NCBI GenBank assembly: GCA_963699175.1
Contig: OY969418.1
Coordinates: forward strand, 8,308,001 to 8,372,000
DNA: 64,000 bases
Reading direction: 5' to 3'
Source of the DNA: JACPYM01 sp963699175
GTDB lineage: Bacteria > Acidobacteriota > Blastocatellia > RBC074
Part shown: positions 9,796 to 17,857 of the stretch, in pieces
How the letters are laid out: each line of letters begins with the position of its first letter
Position numbering within the stretch: position 1 is the stretch's first letter
Notes under the pieces: model-generated
The model's database searches: none
Told to the model about the DNA's origin: nothing
Seen by the model: the letters and a program-made list of their open reading frames with translations, nothing else
Translations under genes and position numbers: made by a program

Positions 9796-9961
9796 TTTCC
9801 GCAGTAAGCTGGGAGAATCCCCGGTTGCTGCAGTTTACAGGTTGACTTTACTATTGCTGGAATCGGCCATTCTCTCGAAAGTCGCTTATTTTCCCGCTGT
9901 AAAGTTAAGCTTTCAATGCAGCGCGTTATAATTTTGGCATGATTAAAAGTAGGAGTTGTTT

Positions 9962-10579
9962 ATGAGAAGTTTTGTTTTGATTATGGTCGTACTCGCTGTC
10001 GTTTCAATTGCCGGCATCTCCCAAAATGGCCCACCCAAGACAGGGCAAGAGAAATCCTCTACTGAAACAACTCAGGATCAGAGATGCTCTGATAATCCCG
10101 ATGCTGTTTATGATAGGAAAAAGATTCTTGAACAGCTTGCTGAGATACTCAACGTTTCTGCTTTTGGAACGAGAAAAGATGAGTTTGAGTTTTATGTTAA
10201 AAACGAAAGACCTCGAAAATTCACCATTTTTGATTTAACTGACACGTTAAACAAAGGAACCCCTTTGAGCGATTGCATTAAATTCAAAAATAATCACGTT
10301 TATCATTTTGCTGCAATTCAAAAACGACATTCATTTAGTCATATTGTCATTCTTGAAGATGGAAACTTAAAAGTGTTTAGATCCATCAACTGTAAGGGTA
10401 AAGGGAATAGTTTAGAGGATGTTATAAGTTATCTAAATCAAAAGCTGAAGGATGATAAAGATAAACAGAGTATTCTCAGTCGAGTTAAAAATTACAGAAA
10501 ATATGGTATTTACACTACGGTTGATACCCCCAATCTGGAGTGTAAAGGGAGGTTTCAGCAAAAAGAAAGCCAATCCTGA
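9962..10579 (+). CDS. Exported AT-rich protein downstream of the Rhs toxin, candidate immunity protein
   Basis: I do not recognise a family. The ATG at 9962 is chosen because AGGAG ends 6 bases upstream; an in-frame TTG at 9956 overlaps that site. The product is 205 residues: a signal peptide of about 20 residues, a short Gln/Thr-rich linker, then an alpha/beta region with Lys/Asp-rich charged segments and three Cys. Its base composition is as A/T-rich as the Rhs toxin tip and unlike the G/C-rich neighbours, which suggests both came in together. Position directly after the toxin and an exported location would suit a periplasmic immunity protein, but this is inference; it could equally be an unrelated cargo gene. 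The stop is about 20 bases before the IS256 element. Confidence 0.6.
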   Translation: MRSFVLIMVVLAVVSIAGISQNGPPKTGQEKSSTETTQDQRCSDNPDAVYDRKKILEQLAEILNVSAFGTRKDEFEFYVKNERPRKFTIFDLTDTLNKGTPLSDCIKFKNNHVYHFAAIQKRHSFSHIVILEDGNLKVFRSINCKGKGNSLEDVISYLNQKLKDDKDKQSILSRVKNYRKYGIYTTVDTPNLECKGRFQQKESQS

Positions 10580-10599
10580 GCCGAAGAAGCCGATACCCC

Positions 10600-11970
10600 G
10601 AGGGTGTCAGAAATTTTGTGTAAGCGGACAAGTTGAATTCTCACTTTGCTGAGAAGAAAGGAAAACAAACCGATGTCCGCTAAATCTGACACCCAACCGA
10701 AACCTGCTAGCTTTGAGCCAGACTTGCTCAAGCAACTCTTAGCTGAGCGCAAGACGGCTGGCGAGATTGAAGACCTGCTCAAAGACTTGCGCAAAGCCTT
10801 CATTGAACACGCCTTGCAGGGTGAGTTGACGCATCTGCTGGGCTACGAGAAACACGCTGTGGCCGGGCGCAAGAGTGGCAATTCGCGCAACGGCGCTTCG
10901 CGCAAAACACTCAAGACTGAGGACTCGACCGTTGAGATCGCCGTGCCGCGTGACCGCAACGGCGAGTTCGAGCCGCAGCTCATCGGCAAGCACGAACGCC
11001 GTTGGGAAGGCTTTGACGAACTAATCCTGGCGCTTTATGCGCACGGGATGACGACGCGTGATATTCAAGACCTGTTGCGCCAGAAGTACGCCGTTGAAGT
11101 TTCGCCGCAGTTTATCTCCGACGTTTGTGCAGCGGTCAGCGCAGGCATTGCCGAATGGCGCGAGCGACCGCTCTCAGCCGTTTGGCCGATTGTCTATTTG
11201 GACGCTTTGCACTTGAAAGTGCGCGACGAAGGACACGTCGTCGCCAAGGCGCTCTACGTCGCGGTCGGCGTCAACCTGGCAGGGCACAAAGAGTTACTGG
11301 CCTCTGGCTGGCGCAAGGCGAGGGCGCAAAGTTCTGGCTGCAAGTACTGACCGAACTACAAGCGCGCGGCCTGCAAGACATCTTGATTCTCTGCTGCGAC
11401 GGTCTCAAAGGTTTGCCTGAAGCGGTCGAGCGCGTTTTTCCTAAGACGGTCGTGCAAACCTGCGTGGTGCATCTGGTGCGCTATTGTTTGCGCATGACCG
11501 GCGACCAGGATGGCAAGCCAGTCGCGGCTGATTTGAAGCGGGTTTACCAGGCCGCGACCGCGAGCGAGGCGTTGCGCGAGTTGGAGGCGTTTGAGGCCAA
11601 GTGGGGTAAGCAGTATCCACTGATTGCCAAGTCCTGGCGGGCGAATTGGGCGCGCATCAAACCAATGTTTGAACTGCCTGCCGAGCTACGCCGAGCCGTC
11701 TATACGACCAATGTAATTGAGTCGCTGAACTTTAGCTTGCGCAAAATCCTCAAAGGGCGGAGTGCTTTTCCCAACGATGAGGCTGTCTACCGCTTAGTCT
11801 ACTTGGGGCTGGAGCAGGTCAGTCGCAAATGGACGATGCCGATCAAGCACTGGAAGGCGGCGCTGCAACAGTTTGCCATTCTCTTTGAAGATCGTTTACC
11901 GTTGGCTGGGCTGGTATCAGCCCAGCCGTAACACCGTGAATGCCGTTTACACAAAAAATCTGACACCCTC
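10600..11970 (+). mobile_element. IS256-family insertion sequence, transposase frameshifted
   Basis: The ends are imperfect inverted repeats of about 25 bases: the left end at 10600-10624 and the right end at 11946-11970 both begin, read inward, with GAGGGTGTCAGA and continue to a TTTGTGTAA block. Between them is one transposase gene of the IS256 type. The element length of about 1.37 kb is normal for the family. I see no 8-9 base target duplication at the borders. Instead a 14-base word, CTGGAGTGTAAAGG, occurs outside both ends (10535-10548 and 11974-11987), which suggests that the flanks were rearranged after insertion. Confidence 0.88.
10673..11931 (+). pseudogene. IS256-family transposase with one-base frameshift
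   Basis: The coding sequence begins at ATG 10673 (AAAGGAAA upstream) and stays in frame to about 11299, then continues in another frame to 11931. At 11299-11300 one G appears missing: the first frame reads Lys-Glu-Leu-Leu, and the second resumes with Gly-Leu-Trp-Leu-Ala, which in IS256 transposases are directly adjacent (GxKExLGLW motif). The DDE residues are present across the two parts: Asp in Tyr-Leu-Asp-Ala, Asp in Cys-Cys-Asp-Gly-Leu-Lys-Gly, and Glu in Asn-Val-Ile-Glu-Ser. The first open frame ends at 11350. The intact protein would be about 419 residues, a normal length. IS256 is not known to need frameshifting, so the copy is probably inactive. Confidence 0.85.
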
Positions 11971-11997
11971 TAGCTGGAGTGTAAAGGTGCCCTACTT

Positions 11998-12050
11998 TTA
12001 CCCTGAACAATCCCGTTCATCCTGTCTAAATGTTTTGTGGTTCGATTTAG
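11998..12050 (+). repeat. Dispersed repeat copy (TCATCCTGTCTAAA / TTTTGTGGTT type)
   Basis: Contains CGTTCATCCTGTCTAAATG followed by TTTTGTGGTT. The words GACAGGATGAACAGG (opposite strand) and CGTTTTGTGGTTTGAG recur at 23770-23870. It lies between the IS element and the 3' end of the gene at 12076. It looks like a degenerate intergenic repeat; its function is unknown. Confidence 0.45.
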
Positions 12051-12075
12051 TGAAATAATGTGGAGGCGGCTTCCG

Positions 12076-13827
12076 CTATTCGCCAATCAGCTTGTGATAC
12101 CGCCCCATCCAATACGGCAACAGAAAGTACGCGCCGTCATCTTCGCCACGCCCGCCATTGCCGCCATCCAGCCGGTACGGATTGCCGTTCCATTTCGACA
12201 TCGGCAACTCATCGTAAGGCAGCACGATCAACGCCTGTTTGCGGTTGAAACGGTCAGCCAACGTATCAATCGGCACGTCGTGCCGGTGTGAGTTGGTCAC
12301 CGTCCATTCGATCTGCTCCATCGGAATCTCTTGCAGCGTACGTTTGGATTCGACGTAGTCATATTCTTGGCTCCCACTGCCCGCCGCGTAGATGAAATTC
12401 CAGAGCGGATTGCGCTCAGGCCGCTCGATCTGCCACGCGCGTTCGAGGCTCTGCACGTAGACCTTGCGCAACTCCGCGTCGGTCTCGTATTGCAGGAGTG
12501 GGTAATAGGACAGGAACGCCAGCTCATCATCAGAATGATTGATGTGGCCGGGCACAGTAATCTTTTGGTTGCGCGTGAGCAGGTGATAGCGGTGCTTGGT
12601 GATCAACTCGTCGTAGTGGCGTTTGTACTTCTCGCGGTTGGCGTCACTTTGTGTGACGCGCATTGCGCTGCGCAGGTGTGCGAGCAAATGCAGCGCGCGC
12701 AAACCAGTCTCATCTGGATCATCCCAAATCAACTCCGGCCCCCACCAACCCCAGCGCGTATGTTTGCCGTCCACGTCAATCAGTTGGTAGTTATTGTCCA
12801 GAATGTGATTGGTGATGCGATCGAGCGCAGCAGCAAGCTGTCGCTTCTCGTTTTCATCAGCGACCAAGTCGTAATAGATCGGGTAGACGAAATAATGGCC
12901 AACGATCTCATCCGAACTTGTGTCGCCTTTCCAGCGCCATTGACCGTCGGGTGTGTCGTGCCACTCACCATCTTGGGGCTGAATGTCTACGCCCTTTTTG
13001 ATGAAGGAGCGGGCAGGGAAGCCGGGGATGCCGGTGATCTCTTCCAAGCGCAGAAGCGCTTGCATGCCTTGTCGCGCATTTGCCAGCGCATCTGCTTCGC
13101 CAGTGACTTTGTAGCGGAAGCATTCCGCCGCCACATACATCGCTGTCCACAAGCCGTCGTTATCGCTCAACGTCATCTGATTGCTCGACAGATCGCCGGG
13201 CACGCGCAGGTGCGAATCTGCGGTTAAGCCCCAGCGGACGTGGCGGGCGCGGATGCGTTCGATGAAGGCCTTGGATTTGTCGGCGAGCGTCTGTATCCGG
13301 TATTCAAGGCGGCTGTAGCCTTTAGTTGTTTCGATCCAGACAATATCAATACCGCTGAGTCTTTCACGATCTTTTTCAAACCCGAAACCCGTAACGTGAT
13401 CGCCTGGCAGCCAACGCTTGCCTGCCAGGTAGGCGGGCTTGCTATTGGTGGCATAGTTGTAGCGTATGGCGCCAAGTTTTGTGCCGATCCAGATAAACGG
13501 AGGCGACTCAGCCACGACGGTAATGTTAGCCCACGGCAAAACAAAGTCAGTTAGGAAAGGCGAGACTATGTTTCGACGTGTTCTTTGCAGCAGCCCCTTA
13601 CTGGTGCCAGTGATTCCTCTATCGTCGGGAGTTATTATAGATTTTGTTCGATGAATTCTGACTCTGCCTTGAGTCCGTTGTTTGAATTCAGCGGGGGAAA
13701 AATAGGTGCGTGTCTTTTCCCAATATTGAGGTGACCCCGGACCGTCTTGTGCCTTGTTTGAAAAAAGCGCAGTAGAGCAAAGCAGCAAGGTAAGTGTGGC
13801 TCGGAATAAGAACCGGTTGAAAAGCAT
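12076..13827 (-). CDS. Large secreted protein of unknown function (propeller-like N-part, helical glycosidase-like C-part)
   Basis: A 583-residue product with an N-terminal signal peptide (hydrophobic residues 9-25, Ala-Gln after). Residues about 100-190 carry two short beta segments of the kind Phe-Ile-Trp-Ile-Gly-Thr-Lys-Leu-Gly-Ala-Ile and Ile-Val-Trp-Ile-Glu-Thr-Thr-Lys-Gly, resembling two-component-regulator propeller repeats. Residues about 220-580 are mostly helical with Trp/Asp-rich turns (Ser-Asp-Asn-Asp-Gly-Leu-Trp-Thr, Trp-Gly-Trp-Trp-Gly-Pro-Glu), reminiscent of (alpha/alpha)6-barrel carbohydrate-active enzymes. I cannot name a family or substrate. A broken relic of a paralogue lies at 2662-2815. 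It follows the Gfo/Idh/MocA gene by about 130 bases on the same strand. Confidence 0.7.
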   Translation of the reverse strand: MLFNRFLFRATLTLLLCSTALFSNKAQDGPGSPQYWEKTRTYFSPAEFKQRTQGRVRIHRTKSIITPDDRGITGTSKGLLQRTRRNIVSPFLTDFVLPWANITVVAESPPFIWIGTKLGAIRYNYATNSKPAYLAGKRWLPGDHVTGFGFEKDRERLSGIDIVWIETTKGYSRLEYRIQTLADKSKAFIERIRARHVRWGLTADSHLRVPGDLSSNQMTLSDNDGLWTAMYVAAECFRYKVTGEADALANARQGMQALLRLEEITGIPGFPARSFIKKGVDIQPQDGEWHDTPDGQWRWKGDTSSDEIVGHYFVYPIYYDLVADENEKRQLAAALDRITNHILDNNYQLIDVDGKHTRWGWWGPELIWDDPDETGLRALHLLAHLRSAMRVTQSDANREKYKRHYDELITKHRYHLLTRNQKITVPGHINHSDDELAFLSYYPLLQYETDAELRKVYVQSLERAWQIERPERNPLWNFIYAAGSGSQEYDYVESKRTLQEIPMEQIEWTVTNSHRHDVPIDTLADRFNRKQALIVLPYDELPMSKWNGNPYRLDGGNGGRGEDDGAYFLLPYWMGRYHKLIGE

Positions 13828-13956
13828 GATGGTCAGTTGCCTGTAATCAGTAGTTTAGCAATTGGCACTTAAACACAGCGCCTATTGATTTGGCGCGCGC
13901 AGGCGCGAAGGGAAACCTCGATGCTCAAGCGTTTAGCGTTCAAGCTTCAGCTTTGG

Positions 13957-15198
13957 TTATTTCCTCGGATTCCACGTGCCTTGTGCGACGGCGGGAATGT
14001 AACTTGCCAAATCCGCCGGCTTGTAATCAATCGTGCGCTCTTGCTCGGCGCTCAGATAAGCCGTCATCAACAACTCGGTCACTTCCAGTCCATCGTAACA
14101 ACTCACCTCCGGTTGTTTGCCGTCCAGGAAGCAATCCACGAAGTAGCGATTCTCAGCCTCATAGCCATACTCGCCCGCTTCGTTACCAACTATTGGCATC
14201 AGACCTTGTTCAGCGTTTTGCTTCTCGACCAAATCCTCGCCCGCCACGCCTTGCACGCGACGGCTGAAGAAGAGTTTGACGCCACTCTCCAGCGTGTTGA
14301 TTGTGAGCGAGTATTCGGGGCCGAGCAGTTCAGTGGACAAGCGCAAGCCCGCGCCGACGTAGCTCCACGATGTAGTGACCTCGGCAATCAGCGGCTCGCC
14401 CGCGTCGTCTACGTATTGAATCGTCGCGCGCGCGAAGTCTTCCGAAGGCCGCACGCGATAATCCACCTCTTTGCCCATCATCTGTTGCAACAGGTCGGCG
14501 TATTCGGGGCGCGACCATTTGAGCGAAGCAATCGTGGCGGAGACCTTGACCGGCTTGATCGAGTTGCGCGGCTTGCTCGGGTCGGTCAGTAGGAAGCGGG
14601 CGACCTCAATCGAATGACACATCATATCGTTGAGCACGCCGCCGCCTTGCAAGTCGCCTTGCCAGAACCAGGGCATGTGCGGGCCGCTGTGCTCTTCGGC
14701 GGCCCGCGCCAGATAAGGCCGTCCTGTCAACGCCGCCGCACGCCGCCAGACGATCTCGCGTCCGCGCGTGATGCCAGGTTCAAAGAGTTGATCTTCCAGA
14801 TAACCGTGCAGTACGCCCGACTCTTCGATCAATTCGATGACGCGCTTGGCTTCGGCCACGTTGCGCGCCAGCGGTTTTTCAATCGCAATGCCGCTGAGCG
14901 AGCCTTTGCCGGATTTCAAGGTGTTGACGACGGCTTGCAGATTTTCGATGCGCTTGTGATTGGGGCCGCAGACCCAGAGGCAATCAATGTCGGGCGAGGC
15001 GACCATCGCTTCGATAGAATCGAACACCTGACAATCGCCAACGCGGAGATTGCGGGCGAGTGCGGCGGCTTCTGCCGCGTGTTGTTGATTAGGGCTCCAC
15101 ACGCCGCGTATGTCGGCGTTGCGCACGGCCAGAAAGGATTGGATGTGAAATTTGGTGATAAAACCGCTGCCGATAAAACCGATACCGAGCCGCTTCAT
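13957..15198 (-). CDS. Gfo/Idh/MocA family NAD(P)-dependent oxidoreductase
   Basis: A 413-residue product with ATG at 15196-15198 and GAGGAG about 9 bases upstream. The N-terminal Rossmann domain opens with Gly-Phe-Ile-Gly-Ser-Gly-Phe, and Glu107-Lys108-Pro109 is the family's EKP motif that contacts the cofactor and supplies the catalytic Lys. A Gly-Gly-Gly-Val-Leu-Asn-Asp-Met-Met-Cys-His segment at about residue 185 gives the DxxxH pair of the C-terminal domain. Members oxidise or reduce sugars, inositols or sugar nucleotides. It is the last gene of a tight minus-strand run (16417-13957, gaps of about 20 bases) downstream of a DegT-type aminotransferase, so a sugar or amino-sugar conversion is plausible. 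The substrate is not determinable here. Confidence 0.9.
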   Translation of the reverse strand: MKRLGIGFIGSGFITKFHIQSFLAVRNADIRGVWSPNQQHAAEAAALARNLRVGDCQVFDSIEAMVASPDIDCLWVCGPNHKRIENLQAVVNTLKSGKGSLSGIAIEKPLARNVAEAKRVIELIEESGVLHGYLEDQLFEPGITRGREIVWRRAAALTGRPYLARAAEEHSGPHMPWFWQGDLQGGGVLNDMMCHSIEVARFLLTDPSKPRNSIKPVKVSATIASLKWSRPEYADLLQQMMGKEVDYRVRPSEDFARATIQYVDDAGEPLIAEVTTSWSYVGAGLRLSTELLGPEYSLTINTLESGVKLFFSRRVQGVAGEDLVEKQNAEQGLMPIVGNEAGEYGYEAENRYFVDCFLDGKQPEVSCYDGLEVTELLMTAYLSAEQERTIDYKPADLASYIPAVAQGTWNPRK

Positions 15199-15223
15199 AA
15201 TTGGTGATCTCCTCGTACTTTGA

Positions 15224-15862
15224 TTAAGGTTTCTTCTTGGTTGTTGAGCCAGGCTGGCCGGTTTGTTTGGGTGGGGGCGGTCCAGTCTTAGGCAGTTCGT
15301 CTTTTATTTCATCCATTAATTCTGTGATGAGTGTGGTGATGGGCGGAGTCAAGATTTTATCCGCCTCCTGCATGATTTCTGGCAGCAACTGGGGGATGGC
15401 CTTAACTGCCTTCTGCCCTGTTGGAGAGCGGTAGAAATTGATCAAATCTTTTAACTCGGCTTCCGTAAAGACGCGGTCATAGAGAGGAATTGAAATTTGC
15501 TCAACCACCTGCGCAAAGTTGACGCGTTTGGGCAATTCCGCGCGGAAACGCTTTAAGAGTTTTTGAGTCATCTCAGTGATTTTTTGATCAAGCTCAGCCT
15601 TTAATTTCGGGTCAATATCCGGCGAGGCTCCAGCAGTGTTGCTCAACATCTGTGGCAGGGTGTTTTCAAGCTGAGCTAGCAGGGTTTCCGAAAAATTTTG
15701 GGCCATATCGCCAGCATTTGTCAGTCGAAGAAGTTCTTTTATCAATGCCTGTTTATCTTGAACAGGCTTATCTTGTGCAGTGGCTGTTCCCGCAAGGGCT
15801 GATAAACATAAGAAACTGAGGCAGAGCGTGCCAAGCAGTTTAAGTCCGTTCATAGAAAACAT
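15224..15862 (-). CDS. Exported DUF2059 domain protein
   Basis: A 212-residue product with ATG at 15860-15862 and GAGAGG about 8 bases upstream. A signal peptide ends at Ala-Thr-Ala-Gln, about residue 30. The remainder is helical; the segment Leu-Ile-Asn-Phe-Tyr-Arg-Ser-Pro-Thr-Gly-Gln-Lys, about residue 140, is the hallmark of DUF2059, which is usually periplasmic and of unknown function. The C-terminal 25 residues are Pro/Lys-rich and disordered. It sits 25 bases upstream of the Gfo/Idh/MocA gene and 18 bases after the membrane-protein gene, so it is likely co-transcribed with both. Confidence 0.85.
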   Translation of the reverse strand: MFSMNGLKLLGTLCLSFLCLSALAGTATAQDKPVQDKQALIKELLRLTNAGDMAQNFSETLLAQLENTLPQMLSNTAGASPDIDPKLKAELDQKITEMTQKLLKRFRAELPKRVNFAQVVEQISIPLYDRVFTEAELKDLINFYRSPTGQKAVKAIPQLLPEIMQEADKILTPPITTLITELMDEIKDELPKTGPPPPKQTGQPGSTTKKKP

Positions 15863-15880
15863 ATTTAACCTCTCTATCTT

Positions 15881-16417
15881 TCAGTATTGCTTAATTTCAT
15901 CCGGTTGAGCGGTGGGTACAAGCGGGACATTGCTTGGAATGGCGAAAAAGCGTCTGACCTTTTGCGCAAAAGCCAAACGGCAAATCAATAACAGCAGGAG
16001 TAGTTGTATAGTTAGATTTGCGATGATGCCGCCAATCAATTGAGGTTGGTTATCGAAGTTGTAATAAGGCGACGGCAAGCTTTCAGTCGTGCTCAATCCA
16101 TTGCGCAGAGCGCTGTATAGCAAACGAGAAGATGGGCTGATGGCGTTAACAAGGAAGATTAAACCAATAATTAGTATTCCGCCCCAGCGACCATATTGCT
16201 TTCGTTTTTGCAGCCCCCAGAAAACTGCCACTATCATTATGGCGATTAACAGACCAAGCAAGAGTGAAAGCAGTCTTCCCCACAATGCGCCTGTTTGAGA
16301 TGTTATGGTCATTTGTTTGATGACAGCGCCAATGTTCGCCAATAGACCAAAAATTACCACAAGGCCGAAAAAAAGAACTAACGTTTGAGCGATCCAAACT
16401 GAGGGTGGTCGTTTCAT
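15881..16417 (-). CDS. Four-helix inner-membrane protein of unknown function
   Basis: A 178-residue product with about four hydrophobic segments (residues about 8-32, 47-68, 77-92, 127-148) separated by short charged loops, ending in a polar tail. No conserved catalytic motif is visible and I do not recognise a family. It is in an apparent operon with the aminotransferase upstream (35-base gap) and the DUF2059 gene downstream (18-base gap). Confidence 0.75.
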   Translation of the reverse strand: MKRPPSVWIAQTLVLFFGLVVIFGLLANIGAVIKQMTITSQTGALWGRLLSLLLGLLIAIMIVAVFWGLQKRKQYGRWGGILIIGLIFLVNAISPSSRLLYSALRNGLSTTESLPSPYYNFDNQPQLIGGIIANLTIQLLLLLLICRLAFAQKVRRFFAIPSNVPLVPTAQPDEIKQY

Positions 16418-16452
16418 GCTCTTAGCTCCCTTTCGCTACTTTGACACATAGT

Positions 16453-17751
16453 TCAATACGGAGGTTTAGACTCCAGCAACGCGCGTTGAGCACGTGACAT
16501 ACCTTGAATGCGAATGCGCTCGTCCTCATACCCAACAAGCTCATTCACATTGGTTTTGATCTTTTCGATGGCGCTCAAGGTGTCGTCCACATCCTGCTCG
16601 CTGCCCAGGAAAATTTGGTGGGGCAGCCAAACCGATTCTTCGTAACCAGCGCGCTCAGCGGCTGGACAAAAAAAGCTGCGGGTTGCTTGTGCCCAAGCTG
16701 GAAACTTCTCGGCCGCAAATTCGAAGAGCGAAGACTTATAAACTGACTCATAAAAACGCCCGTCAGAATGTATGCCCTCGGCGTTGAGCGCCGCGACGAA
16801 GGCATCCCGATGAATGCCCTGAAAAGCTGCCCCGTGAAATTTGAGAACGTAGTGATAACTAGCCTGCCGCGTGAGGCGTGGGTCGCGCGGCAATAACTCA
16901 ATGCCTTCGATCTGTCGCAAGCCTGCTTCCAAACGCTCTGTGCGGCGTTCTCGCAAGAGAGTTTGCTCGTCGAGCCGTTCAAGCTGCGCCAGCAATACCG
17001 CTGCCTGGAATTCAGTCATTCGATAGTTGTGGCCGAGCGCCGGATTGTTTTTAGCTGCGCGCCGTGCTGGTCTGCCGCAATTGGCCAGGCGAATGACTTG
17101 ATCGGCCAAATCAATATCGCTGGTAATGACAATGCCGCCTTCACCGGCGGTCATCAGCTTCGAGGTTTGAAACGAGAAGCTCCCGGCGTGGCCGATCGAG
17201 CCTGCACCACGACCGCGCCATTGCCCGCCGTGGGCGTGTGCGCAATCCTCCAACACGAAGAGGCTGTGTTTACCGGCGATTTCGCCTAACGCATCCATAT
17301 CGGTAAAGCGGAAGCCCAGATGCACTGGAATGATGGCGCGCGTGCGCGGGGTGATGGCGGCTTCGACCAATTTCGTATCGAGGCAATAGGTGTTGGGATC
17401 AACATCCACGAAGACCGGCGTTGCGCCAGCAAACAAAACAGCCGCAGCCGTGCCTTCCCAGGTGTAAGCAGGCACGATCACCTCATCGCCGTAGCCAATG
17501 CCGGCTGCTTGTAACGCGAGTTCGAGCGAGACGGTGCCATTGGTGACTGCGACACCGTAGCGTGCGCCGTGGTGTGCGGCAAACTTAGCGGCGAATTCAC
17601 GCGCCAGATCGTTGGGGCAGGGATAGCCGCCCCAGTTGCGGCTTGCGAGCACTTGTTGCAAGCCGCGCGCTTCGCGTTCGTCATAGATAGGCCAGGCAGT
17701 AAAAGATGTAGTTCGGATGGGGTTGCCGCCACGCAGCGCGAGTTGTGCCAT
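16453..17751 (-). CDS. DegT/DnrJ/EryC1/StrS-family PLP-dependent aminotransferase
   Basis: A 432-residue product covering the full fold-type I aminotransferase. Visible motifs: Asn-Gly-Thr-Val-Ser-Leu (cofactor phosphate region, about residue 71), Gly-Asp-Glu-Val-Ile-Val-Pro-Ala-Tyr-Thr-Trp, Glu-Asp-Cys-Ala-His-Ala-His-Gly with the Asp that pairs with the PLP ring, and Ser-Phe-Gln-Thr-Ser-Lys with Lys198 as the expected Schiff-base lysine, followed by Gly-Glu-Gly-Gly. This family transfers an amino group to keto-sugars, often nucleotide-linked or inositol-type. Linkage to a Gfo/Idh/MocA oxidoreductase two genes downstream fits an oxidation plus transamination pair on a sugar or cyclitol. No glycosyltransferases are nearby, so the end product is open. 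Confidence 0.92.
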   Translation of the reverse strand: MAQLALRGGNPIRTTSFTAWPIYDEREARGLQQVLASRNWGGYPCPNDLAREFAAKFAAHHGARYGVAVTNGTVSLELALQAAGIGYGDEVIVPAYTWEGTAAAVLFAGATPVFVDVDPNTYCLDTKLVEAAITPRTRAIIPVHLGFRFTDMDALGEIAGKHSLFVLEDCAHAHGGQWRGRGAGSIGHAGSFSFQTSKLMTAGEGGIVITSDIDLADQVIRLANCGRPARRAAKNNPALGHNYRMTEFQAAVLLAQLERLDEQTLLRERRTERLEAGLRQIEGIELLPRDPRLTRQASYHYVLKFHGAAFQGIHRDAFVAALNAEGIHSDGRFYESVYKSSLFEFAAEKFPAWAQATRSFFCPAAERAGYEESVWLPHQIFLGSEQDVDDTLSAIEKIKTNVNELVGYEDERIRIQGMSRAQRALLESKPPY

Positions 17752-17857
17752 GTTTGTTTTAGCCGTCAGTGGTTAGTAGTCGGTAAAGACCGTGTTATGC
17801 CGCCGACAAAATACAACTGTGGACGGGTAGATGACAACCGGCAATTTGATTGCTGAA

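Noticed and set aside
12331..13227. 298-codon plus-strand frame inside the large secreted-protein gene
   Set aside because: Antisense to a gene with signal peptide and homologous relic; the product has no recognisable feature.
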